Assembly: GCA_016787725.1 (NCBI GenBank)
Contig: JAEUTZ010000015.1
Span: 1 to 64,000, forward strand
Reading direction: 5' to 3'
Length of the DNA stretch: 64,000 nt
Source: Cyclobacteriaceae bacterium
Lineage (GTDB): Bacteria > Bacteroidota > Bacteroidia > Cytophagales > Cyclobacteriaceae
Notes under the pieces: model-generated
What the model was told of the DNA's origin: nothing
What the model saw: the letters and a program-made list of their open reading frames with translations, nothing else
Database searches by the model: none
Shown here: positions 51,737-61,034 of the stretch, piece after piece
Position numbering within the stretch: position 1 is the first letter of the stretch
Layout of the letters: each line of letters starts with the position of its first letter
Translations under genes and position numbers: made by a program

Positions 51737-52990
51737 TTAATAATCAATGATGTTGGTCCCTACTGCGAAATTCAACTCGTTGGCATTGTCAATAAATTGT
51801 TGTCGTAGCTCAATAAGCTGTGTGTTTGTTAATATGTAGATACGCTGATAATCGATAAACTGAAGAAGACTGATGTTTTTCTTTTGAAAATTTTCGTTTG
51901 TTGTTCTATTGAGTTCATTTAATCGTTCCAATAATATGGAACTGTAGTTTGAAAGCCCCGCGTTTGAATTTCTGTATTGATTGTAAGCGGCCACTACTTC
52001 ATTGCGTACCTGGTTTTCAATCTGATCAAATTGCAGATTGGACTTAGCAATTGAATATTCGGCCGCTTTAATCTCACCCTGATTGCGATCAAACAAGGGA
52101 ATATTAAATTCTACATTAACCCCCTGGTAGGGACGTACATAATTACTACCCCGATCGCGAGGCTGATAAGCCAGCTTGATATCCGGAACACTGATGGACC
52201 TTTGAAGTTTAAGGTTGCGTTCCTGATATTTGAGATCAAATTTTTGAAGTTGAAGATCCGGCCTCAAAACAGTTGCCTGTTCAATCAGTTTTGACAAATC
52301 CAGTTGGGGCTCTATCACCGGAATTCGCTGCTCTACATAAAAGACGGTGTCTTCCGGAAGGCGAAGTAATACACGAAGGTCCTTCATTGTTTCTTCACGG
52401 GCATTCACATTGGTTAATGCCTCAGTTTTTACCGCCAGGTATTCTGACTCGAGACGAATGGCTTCCGTTACTGAAATCGCACCTACCTCCAGCTGTTTCC
52501 GTGTTGCTTCCATCAGCTTGTCATAGTTTCTCATTACCTGTTGGTATAGGATTGACTTCTGTTGGAGGGCTGCTAAGTTGTTATAAATATTTCCTGTTTC
52601 GAATAGCAGGCTACGCAACACATCCTCCAATTGCTTCTCGGCCATCGCTGATCCAAGCCGTGCTAATTTCACCGTGTTGGTATGCTTACCTGCATACGAA
52701 AAGGTCTGTTCAACCTGAAGCAAATGCTGATTTCGAAAATGGAAATATTCATTGGCTTCATTCGAATATAAATCTCCGTTAAAGACGAAGTATGGATTGT
52801 TCCAAAGTCGCGCTTGTATCACCGCGGCTTTCGCGATGTTGATGTCATAATAGGATGCCAACAGGGTAAGGTTGGACTTCAATAAGCGCGCTTTCGCCTC
52901 CTGGAAGGATATAACCGTATCGGGCTGAGCCAGGCTGGCAAGCGGCAATAGCCCTGCCAGCCATATGACTGACAATAATTTCTTAATCAT
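51737..52990 (-). CDS. TolC family outer-membrane efflux channel (CusC/CzcC type)
   Basis: A 417-residue channel subunit. Signal peptide ends LASLAQ; the repeated coiled-coil pairs of the TolC fold are seen (AKARLLKSNLTLLASYYDINIAKAAVIQARLW, and the second repeat at VRNEVVAAYNQYRNSNAGLSNY). The GVNVEFNIPLFDRNQGEIKAAE strand is typical of metal-efflux channels. It starts the efflux genes after the small His-rich protein gene, 128 bases away. Confidence 0.9.
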   Translation of the reverse strand: MIKKLLSVIWLAGLLPLASLAQPDTVISFQEAKARLLKSNLTLLASYYDINIAKAAVIQARLWNNPYFVFNGDLYSNEANEYFHFRNQHLLQVEQTFSYAGKHTNTVKLARLGSAMAEKQLEDVLRSLLFETGNIYNNLAALQQKSILYQQVMRNYDKLMEATRKQLEVGAISVTEAIRLESEYLAVKTEALTNVNAREETMKDLRVLLRLPEDTVFYVEQRIPVIEPQLDLSKLIEQATVLRPDLQLQKFDLKYQERNLKLQRSISVPDIKLAYQPRDRGSNYVRPYQGVNVEFNIPLFDRNQGEIKAAEYSIAKSNLQFDQIENQVRNEVVAAYNQYRNSNAGLSNYSSILLERLNELNRTTNENFQKKNISLLQFIDYQRIYILTNTQLIELRQQFIDNANELNFAVGTNIIDY

Positions 52991-53118
52991 GTAAAATGAA
53001 GTTTTAAACTTGGTTTGTCTCGAACTGCCTAGCAGAATGAAAATCCTGAAGAAACAGCACGCACAATGCCGGTCCGGAACAAACTAAAAATAAACGGAAG
53101 TAAGGGCGAGCGCTCAGC

Positions 53119-53469
53119 TCAGATTAAGAACAAGGAATGGACCAGGTATAGTCGTTGTTTGGGGCGCTTTGCCTCGCTGAATTGAACATTCTGAATTAAC
53201 CTGACTTTTGAAACTTCGGATGTGTATGCAACACCGTGCGGGTTGACAAAGTGCCGATGATGTTCTGCGGTATTTCTCGTGTTTAACTCTTCATTCTCAG
53301 AAATTGAACGCAACAACCAATGGCTGCTGTGTTCTTCTCCATTTTCAAACACCAAAAACCGAGTCGCTTCTTGCTCAATGGGTGATGCCGGTGCCACCCA
53401 TAGCGGCATCGATGAAATGCCTAAAAAGGCAATCAAAAGAGAAAAGGCAATAATTTTTGATTTTTTCAT
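53119..53469 (-). CDS. small exported His-rich protein at the head of the efflux operon
   Basis: A 116-residue protein with signal sequence (KSKIIAFSLLIAFLGISSMPLW) and a His-rich segment EHHRHFVNPHG near residues 68-78, which could bind metal. Small proteins of this kind are common as the first gene of Bacteroidota metal efflux operons. Function is unknown. A -7 box lies 15-22 bases upstream. Confidence 0.65.
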   Translation of the reverse strand: MKKSKIIAFSLLIAFLGISSMPLWVAPASPIEQEATRFLVFENGEEHSSHWLLRSISENEELNTRNTAEHHRHFVNPHGVAYTSEVSKVRLIQNVQFSEAKRPKQRLYLVHSLFLI

Positions 53470-53483
53470 CTCGTAAGCCCTAG

Positions 53484-53491
53484 CAAATGTA
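53484..53491 (-). promoter_or_regulatory. -7 box of the metal-efflux operon
   Basis: TACATTTG on the minus strand matches TAnnTTTG and lies 15 bases before the first ATG of the operon. No TTG was found at the usual -33 spacing. Confidence 0.4.
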
Positions 53492-53599
53492 AAAAGACTT
53501 CTCTTCCATTCCTTTGCAGATGAGAAAATAGTTTTCCAAGACCAAGAAAATATTCAAAAGGTTAAAAAAAAGAACATTGGTTTTAATAGGTTTGCCGGT

Positions 53600-54157
53600 A
53601 TGAAATGGGAGCTAACACTTGTTGTGTTGGGGTTTTACAGCTGTTTACAGGCACAAAAGTTCGACTTATTTGAAATTGAAAACGGAGAATTGATCTGGCG
53701 CAACACCTATGAATACCAAGGCCCCCAGGACAGCTTGCGTAGAGAAGTGGTCAGCATGCTCAAATCAAAAGTATTTACACAACATGTGGTTCGAAACGAA
53801 GCAGGCTATAATGGCGAAATAAAACATTACCAGATAGACCCGAAGCGATACGGAAGAAGTTATTCCAATACTCCCTTAATTTATTGGGATGGAGAATGGA
53901 GCGGTAAATTTGTAATCGAAGTACGGGACGATCGATACCGTGTAACCATTTACGGATTATACTTCGAAAATAAGGCTCAACCTCCTACTCACTATCCGAT
54001 AAAGCCGCCAAGAAAAGGGTTCTATATCAAGGAAGTCTGGAAGAAAGGCAGTCCAAACTTTAAGAAGCATGCTTTGCCAGATATGGCTTTAATGAGTCTA
54101 GCGTTGCGCGACTCCTTTGATATAATGAAATATAACTCACCCATCCCCGATTGGTAA
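53600..54157 (+). CDS. exported protein of unknown function
   Basis: A 185-residue protein with signal sequence ending SCLQAQ. The mature part mixes beta strands and charged loops (QKFDLFEIENGELIWRNTYEY opening; KFVIEVRDDRYRVTIYGLYF core). The pattern is reminiscent of DUF4468/TBP-like fold proteins, but no motif settles it. It is monocistronic on the plus strand and converges with MarR 1 base apart. Confidence 0.55.
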   Translation: MKWELTLVVLGFYSCLQAQKFDLFEIENGELIWRNTYEYQGPQDSLRREVVSMLKSKVFTQHVVRNEAGYNGEIKHYQIDPKRYGRSYSNTPLIYWDGEWSGKFVIEVRDDRYRVTIYGLYFENKAQPPTHYPIKPPRKGFYIKEVWKKGSPNFKKHALPDMALMSLALRDSFDIMKYNSPIPDW

Positions 54158-54158
54158 T

Positions 54159-54608
54159 TTAACAGCGCAGCTTATCTAACAATCGGTTCAATTCCTTGGC
54201 CTCCGCTTTTGAAATTTTCTCCATGGCTCGGGTCCATTCCGGAACGTCTGCATCAATACGCTTTAATACCTGCAACCCTTTTTCCGTAATCGAAATATCC
54301 ACTTGCCTGCGATTGTGCTCACAAATCTGGCGATTGACAAAACCCTTTTGACGCAACTTTTCGACCAGCCTCGTACAATTGCTGTTCTTGTCAATCATCC
54401 TGGCGGTAATGTCTGCCAGCATCATGGGCTTGGGGGCACTGCCCCGTAAAATGCGCAACACATTAAACTGTTCAGGCGTGATTCCGAATTTCTTCAGATA
54501 GGACGCATTCAGGTTGTAAAGCCAACTGCCGGTAAACAGGATGTTAATGGAAGCCTTTTGGAATTCGTTATAAAACTTCTCCTGTTGTATTTCCTTTTCC
54601 AACGACAT
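54159..54608 (-). CDS. MarR family transcriptional regulator
   Basis: A 149-residue winged-helix regulator. YLKKFGITPEQFNVLRILRGSA, the recognition region LADITARMIDKNSNCTRLVEKLRQKG and wing QICEHNRRQVDISITEKG are the MarR fold. The start could also be 54614 (ATG). The single cysteines near the wing and mid-helix (CTRL, ICEH, and the C-terminal KLRC) could sense oxidation. A palindrome TTGTAGATACAA upstream is its likely operator and recurs before the pirin gene. Confidence 0.9.
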   Translation of the reverse strand: MSLEKEIQQEKFYNEFQKASINILFTGSWLYNLNASYLKKFGITPEQFNVLRILRGSAPKPMMLADITARMIDKNSNCTRLVEKLRQKGFVNRQICEHNRRQVDISITEKGLQVLKRIDADVPEWTRAMEKISKAEAKELNRLLDKLRC

Positions 54609-54628
54609 AATCATTACACAGTCAATAA

Positions 54629-54640
54629 TTGTAGATACAA
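54629..54640. promoter_or_regulatory. MarR operator candidate TTGTAGATACAA
   Basis: An inverted repeat TTGTA/TACAA around GA sits 21 bases upstream of the MarR ATG. It matches the core of the 16-bp palindrome at 32576-32591 except for the two central bases. Confidence 0.55.
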
Positions 54641-54732
54641 CATTACGAAGAAATTAATTCCATTCAGAGAATTATTTCAGGCTTTTAAAGCTGATGACCG
54701 TAATATTGTAGGATTCTAGCTTCTTCAAAAGT

Positions 54733-56505
54733 ATGATGAAAGCCATTAGCCGGATTTTGAAGCAGGTATTCTTCTATGCAAGAAAGAAATTGTCGCCCCG
54801 GCAATTCTTTATGCTCTCCAGTTTTGCGGTGGGGGTTCTATCGGCTTTGGCGGCTATTATTCTAAAGTCGTTTGTTCATACCATTGGCGTGTGGGTAAAT
54901 TACTATGCCGCTCATTATGAGCAGTTTTTTCTTTTTTCGCTTTTCCCCATCATTGGTATCGCACTTACCGTAGTGTACATAAAACTTATACTGAAAGGTG
55001 ACTTTAAAAAGGGCAGTGCTGAAATCGGGTACGCAATCGCCCGACAGTCGAGTAAACTTCCCCCTCACCAAACTTATTCGCACGTTATCACCAGCGCATT
55101 AACGGTCGGGTTTGGGGGATCCGTTGGCTTGGAATCGCCCATGGTAAGTACCGGCTCGGCCATCGGCTCGAACTTTGGAAACTACTTTCATCTATCCTAT
55201 AAAGACAGAACAGTATTATTAGCGAGCGGTGCTGCTGCCGGGATTGCCGCTGCGTTTAACTCCCCGGTTGCCGGAGTACTCTTTGCCATTGAGGTCCTGT
55301 TGACAGACGCCTCGATCGGTGCTTTTATTCCTGTTATTATCGCTGCGGCCAGTGGAGCCTTGCTTTCCAATATCATTTTGGGCGACAATGTCTTATTATC
55401 ATTCTCGCAACACCAACCTTTTGACTATCACAATTTCTTTTTTTACATCGCTTTAGGTTTACTGGCAGGATTTGTTTCGCTTTACTACGCCAGGCTGTTG
55501 GAGCGAACCGAGAAAATCTTCACCGGTATTGCGAGTAATCGGAATAAAATAATGGCGGGTGGACTTCTGTTGGCTGTTCTGCTTCTACTCTTCCCCTCGC
55601 TTTTTGGAGAAGGGTATGAAAGCATAAAAATGCTGGCGAACCATCAGGCCCTGGAGGTTGCCCGGGGGAGTATTTTATTTCCGCTTCTGCAAAATGACTA
55701 TAGTCTTTTACTTTTCATTGGGGCACTCATTCTCATTAAAGTAATAGCCGTGGGCATTACGCTAGGGAGCGGGGGCAACGGAGGCAACTTTGGTCCTTCT
55801 CTGTTTGTGGGCGCCTATCTTGGATTTACGTTTGCCCGGTTGATCAATATGACGGGATTAGCCACCATTCCGGAAACAAACTTCACCCTGGTGGCCATGG
55901 CCGGGATTTTAAGTGGTGTGTTTTACGCGCCCCTTTGCGCCATCTTCCTGATTGCAGAAATTACGGGTGGATACGATCTCATCATTCCCTTGATGCTCGT
56001 ATCTGCCCTCAGTCTAACCGTGGCTCGCTACTTCGAACCACTCTCCATGGAAGGCCGGAAGTTATCGCGGATGCTGAAAGCCAACGTAGACGACCGGGAT
56101 AAGTATTTGTTAAGCAAACTCAACCTGAAAGAAATGCTGGAAACAAATTTCTCCGCGGTTCGTCCGGATGATTCACTTCGGCTCTTAGTTCGGGTAATCT
56201 CCATCTCTAAACGCAATACGTTTCCTGTGGTAACCCAGACAGACGAGTTGGTAGGGGTGGTTCATCTCGATAATGTTCGTGAATTGATCTTCAATACCAA
56301 AGTATATGATACCACACTGGTGCGCGACCTGATGACAGACCCCCATGCTGTTGATATGGACGATTCTCTTCATGACATTCTTAAAAAATTTGATGAAACC
56401 CGTCAATGGAACTTACCGGTGGTTAACCATAAAACCTATCTCGGGTTTCTATCCAAAGCCCGAATCCTGAGTGAATATCGTGCAGAGTTGATGAAAACGA
56501 TTTAA
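54733..56505 (+). CDS. ClC-type chloride channel/antiporter with CBS domains
   Basis: A 590-residue membrane protein. The ion-path motifs GSVGLESP (with gating glutamate Glu134) and GSGGNGGNFGPSL (about residues 345-357) and the long helix bundle (about 20-440) identify the ClC fold; two CBS repeats at about 465-585 form the C-terminal regulatory domain. The presence of the gating glutamate suggests exchange rather than a passive channel. It is divergent from MarR. Confidence 0.93.
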   Translation: MMKAISRILKQVFFYARKKLSPRQFFMLSSFAVGVLSALAAIILKSFVHTIGVWVNYYAAHYEQFFLFSLFPIIGIALTVVYIKLILKGDFKKGSAEIGYAIARQSSKLPPHQTYSHVITSALTVGFGGSVGLESPMVSTGSAIGSNFGNYFHLSYKDRTVLLASGAAAGIAAAFNSPVAGVLFAIEVLLTDASIGAFIPVIIAAASGALLSNIILGDNVLLSFSQHQPFDYHNFFFYIALGLLAGFVSLYYARLLERTEKIFTGIASNRNKIMAGGLLLAVLLLLFPSLFGEGYESIKMLANHQALEVARGSILFPLLQNDYSLLLFIGALILIKVIAVGITLGSGGNGGNFGPSLFVGAYLGFTFARLINMTGLATIPETNFTLVAMAGILSGVFYAPLCAIFLIAEITGGYDLIIPLMLVSALSLTVARYFEPLSMEGRKLSRMLKANVDDRDKYLLSKLNLKEMLETNFSAVRPDDSLRLLVRVISISKRNTFPVVTQTDELVGVVHLDNVRELIFNTKVYDTTLVRDLMTDPHAVDMDDSLHDILKKFDETRQWNLPVVNHKTYLGFLSKARILSEYRAELMKTI

Positions 56506-56617
56506 CTTGGATGGATGATCCGGTTACGATCAACCCCTTACAGGTTTGATTCGAAGGCTGAATACCCGGGATGACCTCATTTTAATTTCGGCCAGACGTA
56601 AACTTTAAGATTTTCGA

Positions 56618-58336
56618 ATGAGCAAAAAAGACAGCTTACGCAGCCAGGGGTGGTTTGGCAAAACCGGAAAAGATGGATTTATCTATCGTGCCTGGATGAA
56701 AAACCAGGGCATTCCCGATTATGAATTTCGCGGTAAGCCGGTCATTGGCATTTGTAATACCTGGTCAGAATTCACCCCGTGCAATGCGCACTTTCGCGAA
56801 TTAGCAGAGTCTGTCAAACGGGGTATTTCGGAAGCCGGAGGATTTCCAGTGGAATTTCCAGTGATGTCGCTGGGTGAAACATTGATCAAGCCAACCGCCA
56901 TGCTGTACCGCAATCTGGCCAGTATGGATGTGGAAGAATCCATTCGGGCCAACCCCATGGATGGTGTGGTGCTTCTATGCGGTTGTGATAAAACCACACC
57001 TTCTTTAGTAATGGGAGCCTGCAGTGTAAACCTCCCTACGCTGGTGGTTTCAGGTGGACCCATGCTCACCGGAAAATACCAGGGCCGGGATATCAGTACC
57101 AGCGATGTTTGGCGCTTTAATGATGCCGTTCGCAGTGGTGAAATGACACAAGATGAATTGACCGTAGCAGAAGAATGTATGTGCCGTTCGCGCGGTCATT
57201 GTGCCGTTATGGGTACGGCCTCCACCATGGCTTGCATGGTCGAATCCTTGGGTCTGTCATTACCCGGCAATGCAGCCATCCCTGCGGCAGATTCCAGAAG
57301 AAAAGTACTGGCCCAATGGTCAGGTATTCGCATTGTGGAAATGGTAAAAGAAAATTTACGCCTTTCGGATGTGCTTACGCGACAAGCCTTTGAGAATGCA
57401 ATCATCACCAACGCAGCCATCGGAGGTTCTACCAATTTTATTATTCATTTATTGGCAATTGCCAAACGGATTGGTGTGGAATTGAAGTTGGATGAATTTG
57501 ACAAACTTTCAGCGAACGTACCTCTGATTGCCAACCTCCAGCCTTCCGGAAGGTACTTCATGGAAGATCTTTACTATGCAGGCGGGCTGCCGGCTGTATT
57601 GAAGGAGTTGGACTCAATGCTCCACCGGGAAGCCATTACTGTAAACGGAAAATCCATACAAGAAAATTATTCCACAGCGCATTGCTATAACCGCGAAGTT
57701 ATTGCAACCAGCGCCAAGCCATTTAATCCGCTATCCGGTGTTGCGATTTTGAAGGGTAACTTGTGCGAACATGGAGCGGTGATTAAACCCTCCGCGGCAA
57801 GCGCCCATTTAATGAAGCACACCGGAAAGGCAGTCGTGTTTGAGGATATTGATGACTACAAACAAAGGATCGATTTACCGGATCTTGAGGTGGACGAAAC
57901 CAGTATCCTGGTATTGAAAAATGTGGGACCCATCGGCTACCCGGGCATGCCGGAAGTAGGTAACATGGCGTTACCTAAAAAACTTTTAACAAAAGGGGTT
58001 ACGGATATGGTGCGCATTTCGGATGGTCGAATGAGTGGTACCGGTTTTGGCACGGTCATCCTCCATGCATCGCCCGAAGCCGCACTGGGTGGTACCTTTG
58101 CGGTGGTGAAATCCGGTGATACTATTCGACTTGACGTTACCAAGCGGACGTTAATACTGGACGTACCGGCCGATGAACTTGAAAAACGAAAACTAGCCTG
58201 GAAACCCATTCATAAAAAATATGATCGTGGTTATGTGATGTTGTACCAGAAACATGTGCAACAGGCAAGCGAAGGTGCCGACCTGGATTTTTTACAGGGT
58301 AGTTCAGGAAGCGAAGTATCCAGAGACTCACATTAA
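56618..58336 (+). CDS. IlvD/Edd family sugar-acid dehydratase
   Basis: A 572-residue [2Fe-2S] dehydratase. Cluster cysteines are Cys55 (EFTPCNAH), Cys123 (LLCGCDKTTPS) and Cys195 (GHCAVMG), and the arrangement and length fit the sugar-acid branch (L-arabonate/D-xylonate dehydratase) better than IlvD. It removes water from aldonates to 2-keto-3-deoxy acids. A short-chain dehydrogenase follows 70 bases on. The kinases and aldolases of a full pathway are not in the window. Confidence 0.9.
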   Translation: MSKKDSLRSQGWFGKTGKDGFIYRAWMKNQGIPDYEFRGKPVIGICNTWSEFTPCNAHFRELAESVKRGISEAGGFPVEFPVMSLGETLIKPTAMLYRNLASMDVEESIRANPMDGVVLLCGCDKTTPSLVMGACSVNLPTLVVSGGPMLTGKYQGRDISTSDVWRFNDAVRSGEMTQDELTVAEECMCRSRGHCAVMGTASTMACMVESLGLSLPGNAAIPAADSRRKVLAQWSGIRIVEMVKENLRLSDVLTRQAFENAIITNAAIGGSTNFIIHLLAIAKRIGVELKLDEFDKLSANVPLIANLQPSGRYFMEDLYYAGGLPAVLKELDSMLHREAITVNGKSIQENYSTAHCYNREVIATSAKPFNPLSGVAILKGNLCEHGAVIKPSAASAHLMKHTGKAVVFEDIDDYKQRIDLPDLEVDETSILVLKNVGPIGYPGMPEVGNMALPKKLLTKGVTDMVRISDGRMSGTGFGTVILHASPEAALGGTFAVVKSGDTIRLDVTKRTLILDVPADELEKRKLAWKPIHKKYDRGYVMLYQKHVQQASEGADLDFLQGSSGSEVSRDSH

Positions 58337-58337
58337 G

Positions 58338-58373
58338 GATTTGGGATTTCAGAATTTCGAATTGCGATTTGGG
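58338..58373. repeat. short intergenic repeat
   Basis: GATTTGGG occurs twice (58338-58345, 58366-58373) around a TTCAGAATTTCGAATTGC core. Similar ATTTCGAATTTC units form an inverted set at 60971-61030, so it may belong to a dispersed A/T-rich intergenic family. Confidence 0.4.
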
Positions 58374-58405
58374 TAAGAGCAATAAATTATACTCCCATTT
58401 TTAGA

Positions 58406-59164
58406 ATGCGGTTTAAAAATAAAGTAGCCATTGTAACCGGAGCGGGGCAAGGCATTGGTCTTGAAATTTGTCGGCAATTAGCCAGCGAAGGAGCGCATGT
58501 GATTCTAAACGACATTGAAGTGGCGTTGGCCGAAGAAGCAGCCAATAAAATCAAATTGGAACATGGACGTTGTATTCCCTTGGCCGGTGACAGTGGTGAG
58601 GTTTCATTCCTGGAGCGATTGGTAACCGAAGCTGTAAAACGTTTTGGCCACCTGGACATTGTCATCGCCAACGCGGGGATTACCCTGTTCGGAGATTTTC
58701 TTGATTACAAACCCGAAGATTTTTATAAAGTAATGCGGTTGAATCTGGGCGGCAGTTTTTTCCTGGCACAACTTGCTTCGCGCCAAATGAAAGAGCAGGA
58801 AACCGGAGGGCGAATCCTATTCATGTCCTCGGTAACCGGACACCAGGCTCATAAAAACCTGGCTGCCTACGGTATGAGCAAGGCTGCCCTGGAAATGCTG
58901 GCAAAGAATTTAGTGCTGGAATTATCGCCCTATGGAATCACGGTCAATGCCATTGCTCCGGGTGCAACTGTAACAGAACGAACCAAGAGCGATCCTGATT
59001 ATGAAACCACCTGGTCGCGGATTACGCCCATCGGTAAACCGGCTACCACAAAGGACATTGCCACGGCTGCACTTTTTCTTGTTTCACCGGAAGCGGGCCA
59101 CATTACAGGCCAAACATTAGTAGTCGATGGAGGCTGGACCAGCGTAAGTCCTTCGCCCTACTAG
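58406..59164 (+). CDS. short-chain dehydrogenase/reductase
   Basis: A 252-residue classical SDR: TGAGQGIG cofactor loop (residues 11-18), NAG motif VIANAGI, the catalytic Ser and YGMSK (Tyr-x-x-x-Lys), and a PGATVTER substrate loop. The adjacent sugar-acid dehydratase suggests it oxidises a sugar or sugar acid (inference). NAD rather than NADP preference is suggested by the Asp in LNDIEVA. Confidence 0.9.
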   Translation: MRFKNKVAIVTGAGQGIGLEICRQLASEGAHVILNDIEVALAEEAANKIKLEHGRCIPLAGDSGEVSFLERLVTEAVKRFGHLDIVIANAGITLFGDFLDYKPEDFYKVMRLNLGGSFFLAQLASRQMKEQETGGRILFMSSVTGHQAHKNLAAYGMSKAALEMLAKNLVLELSPYGITVNAIAPGATVTERTKSDPDYETTWSRITPIGKPATTKDIATAALFLVSPEAGHITGQTLVVDGGWTSVSPSPY

Positions 59165-59166
59165 TG

Positions 59167-59763
59167 TCATTTCCGCTTGGAGATTACTTTACCAGCCGGA
59201 GTGTCCAATTCAATAGTAGTTAATTTTGAGTTCTTATAGGTGTATAGAGATTTTTTATTATCCGGGGCAGTAACCTGGTAAATTCCATTTCCAAGATTTT
59301 TAACCGCTACCATATCGGCCCACATATTGGAATAGATTTTACTCATTCCTTTAGGTTCTTTGAAATATAGGTCTGCTACACAAAACGTAATCTCGGTATT
59401 CTCAAGGAAGGTTTTTTTATCATTTCGGGTACATTCATACTTTCTGTTCGATACGCGCTTCGTTGTAGCATGAACATCTTCTGGCCCCCGGTTGGCATGC
59501 CTGTACGCAATTCCCTCGGTCATTATTTCATTCCCCTTGGTGATTTTAGTATCCGACTCCACGTGAATTGAAAATGCAAAAATCCTGGCATCCGTTGCCG
59601 ATTGAATATCGCGGATAATGGTACTGCCGGTATTCGTTTCAATTGCTTTAATTTGGCCAATGTTCTCTTCCTTCAAGAATACATTGAAAAGTACTTCGGT
59701 TTTCTGCGCAACCCCATGGAAGGATATAAAAGAAATAACAATGAACAATAAAGACTTTTTCAT
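59167..59763 (-). CDS. exported protein, DUF6134-like
   Basis: A 198-residue protein with signal sequence ending HGVAQK and a lipid-binding-like beta fold (EVLFNVFLKEENIGQIKAIE onward; C-terminal KLTTIELDTPAGKVISKRK). It is similar in shape to DUF6134 family proteins common in Bacteroidota; this is not confirmed by a motif. Converges with the SDR gene 2 bases apart. Confidence 0.6.
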   Translation of the reverse strand: MKKSLLFIVISFISFHGVAQKTEVLFNVFLKEENIGQIKAIETNTGSTIIRDIQSATDARIFAFSIHVESDTKITKGNEIMTEGIAYRHANRGPEDVHATTKRVSNRKYECTRNDKKTFLENTEITFCVADLYFKEPKGMSKIYSNMWADMVAVKNLGNGIYQVTAPDNKKSLYTYKNSKLTTIELDTPAGKVISKRK

Positions 59764-59769
59764 ACATAC

Positions 59770-60585
59770 TTATGAATTGTTTGCTTCTAAAAAGTTAATC
59801 AATATGCGATTAAACTGATCGGAGCCTTCCAGGCTGGAAAGATGGCCTGCCCCCTTTACTACTACCACGTGTGCTTCCCTAATTCCTGCAGCCATTTTCT
59901 CTGCCATGGGGAGTGGGGTGATTCTATCTTCTTCGCCAACCATGATGCATACCGGGATATTTATCTTGGGCAAGTACGAACAGGTTTCCTTTCGGTCGGC
60001 AAGGGCCTGAAGTGTTCGGCACACCACCTCGGTAGGTGTAGCAAGAATTGTCTGATGAATGAATTCAACTTCTTCCATGTGCATCTGAAAAGATTGCTCT
60101 GCAAACAGATTTTTCAAAGATTCATCGGCATAAACCTCAAGTCCATTCTTTTTTATGAAGGCAATTGTCTTCATCCGTTTATCACGACCTTCGGAGGTAT
60201 CAGCTCCGCATTGGGTATCGGTAAGTACCAACCCGGCAAATCGACTCGGCTGTTTTTGTATGGCGTTTAACACAATGTAGCCACCCATTGAAAGTCCGCA
60301 AACAACGGCCTTTGGAATGTTTAGTTCATCCAGGAGCGCCAGCAAGTCATCGGCAAACAAATCGATACTGAAGTCAACCTGCCCACTATCCGACTGCCCA
60401 TGCCCGCGCACATCGTAGGCAATGGGTCTGTAGTCTTTTTTTAATGCTTCCAGTTGGTTGCTCCACATCGCCTTGCTAAAAGGAAACCCGTGAATAAAAA
60501 CAACCGGCAATGCCTGTCGTTGACCTTCATCAAAATAACTTACCTGATGGTAGTTGACAGTAATTTTACGCTCCTTAAATTTCAT
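59770..60585 (-). CDS. alpha/beta hydrolase
   Basis: A 271-residue hydrolase. VVFIHGFPFSKAMW carries the oxyanion HG motif, CGLSMGGYI the nucleophile Ser elbow (GxSxG), and GAGHLSSLE the catalytic His; the acid is in VGEEDRITPL. Substrate unknown. The ATG at 60585 leaves 13 bases after the upstream YciI-like stop; a 60615 start would overlap it. Confidence 0.9.
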   Translation of the reverse strand: MKFKERKITVNYHQVSYFDEGQRQALPVVFIHGFPFSKAMWSNQLEALKKDYRPIAYDVRGHGQSDSGQVDFSIDLFADDLLALLDELNIPKAVVCGLSMGGYIVLNAIQKQPSRFAGLVLTDTQCGADTSEGRDKRMKTIAFIKKNGLEVYADESLKNLFAEQSFQMHMEEVEFIHQTILATPTEVVCRTLQALADRKETCSYLPKINIPVCIMVGEEDRITPLPMAEKMAAGIREAHVVVVKGAGHLSSLEGSDQFNRILINFLEANNS

Positions 60586-60598
60586 GCTGCACGTAGAT

Positions 60599-60964
60599 TC
60601 ATTTGGGGCGCTCAAGACAACCCTCGTAAAAGACTGATAATTTCTGCACCTCTGCCAGAAATAACTTGTTGATAACCGCTACATCAGCAAAAATTATTTC
60701 TCTGGCTGACGCATACGATTTTGCAGAAAGCACGATCATTCCCTTTTCGGCATATCGGGCACCTGCTTTTATCATTCCGGCTTGTCGAAGTTTCGATAGA
60801 GTGGAGGAATGCTCCTTAAAGTAGGGCTGCTCATTCGGTGACTTTGATGCATCCCAGGCTGGTCCGGTCGTATAGATTACCATGTATAAACTATCCGGAG
60901 CGGTTTGGGCGTAGGATGAAAACATCATCAGCATGGATGAGAAAATCAATAGCCACTTTTTCAT
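60599..60964 (-). CDS. YciI-like domain protein, exported
   Basis: A 121-residue protein with signal sequence ending SSYAQ. The mature part has the YciI (ferredoxin-like) character: LYMVIYTTGPAWD, FKEHSSTLSKLRQAGMI, GARYAEKGMIVLSAKSYASAREI. The usual Asp-His pair of YciI enzymes is only partly recognisable (His in KEHSS). Its stop at 60599 precedes the alpha/beta hydrolase ATG by 13 bases. Confidence 0.7.
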   Translation of the reverse strand: MKKWLLIFSSMLMMFSSYAQTAPDSLYMVIYTTGPAWDASKSPNEQPYFKEHSSTLSKLRQAGMIKAGARYAEKGMIVLSAKSYASAREIIFADVAVINKLFLAEVQKLSVFYEGCLERPK

Positions 60965-60970
60965 AATTAT

Positions 60971-61030
60971 AAATTTCGAATTTCAAGTTTCAGATGTCAA
61001 ATAGCTAAAAAAGAAATTCGAAATCTGAAA
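60971..61030. repeat. inverted-repeat A/T-rich intergenic element
   Basis: ATTTCGAATTTC (60973-60984) is inverted at 61013-61024 (GAAATTCGAAAT), and TTTCAGAT (60988-60995) is inverted at 61023-61030. The order is not simply nested, so two alternative structures are possible. It lies between the YciI-like start and the aldo/keto reductase stop. Confidence 0.45.
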
Positions 61031-61034
61031 TTGT

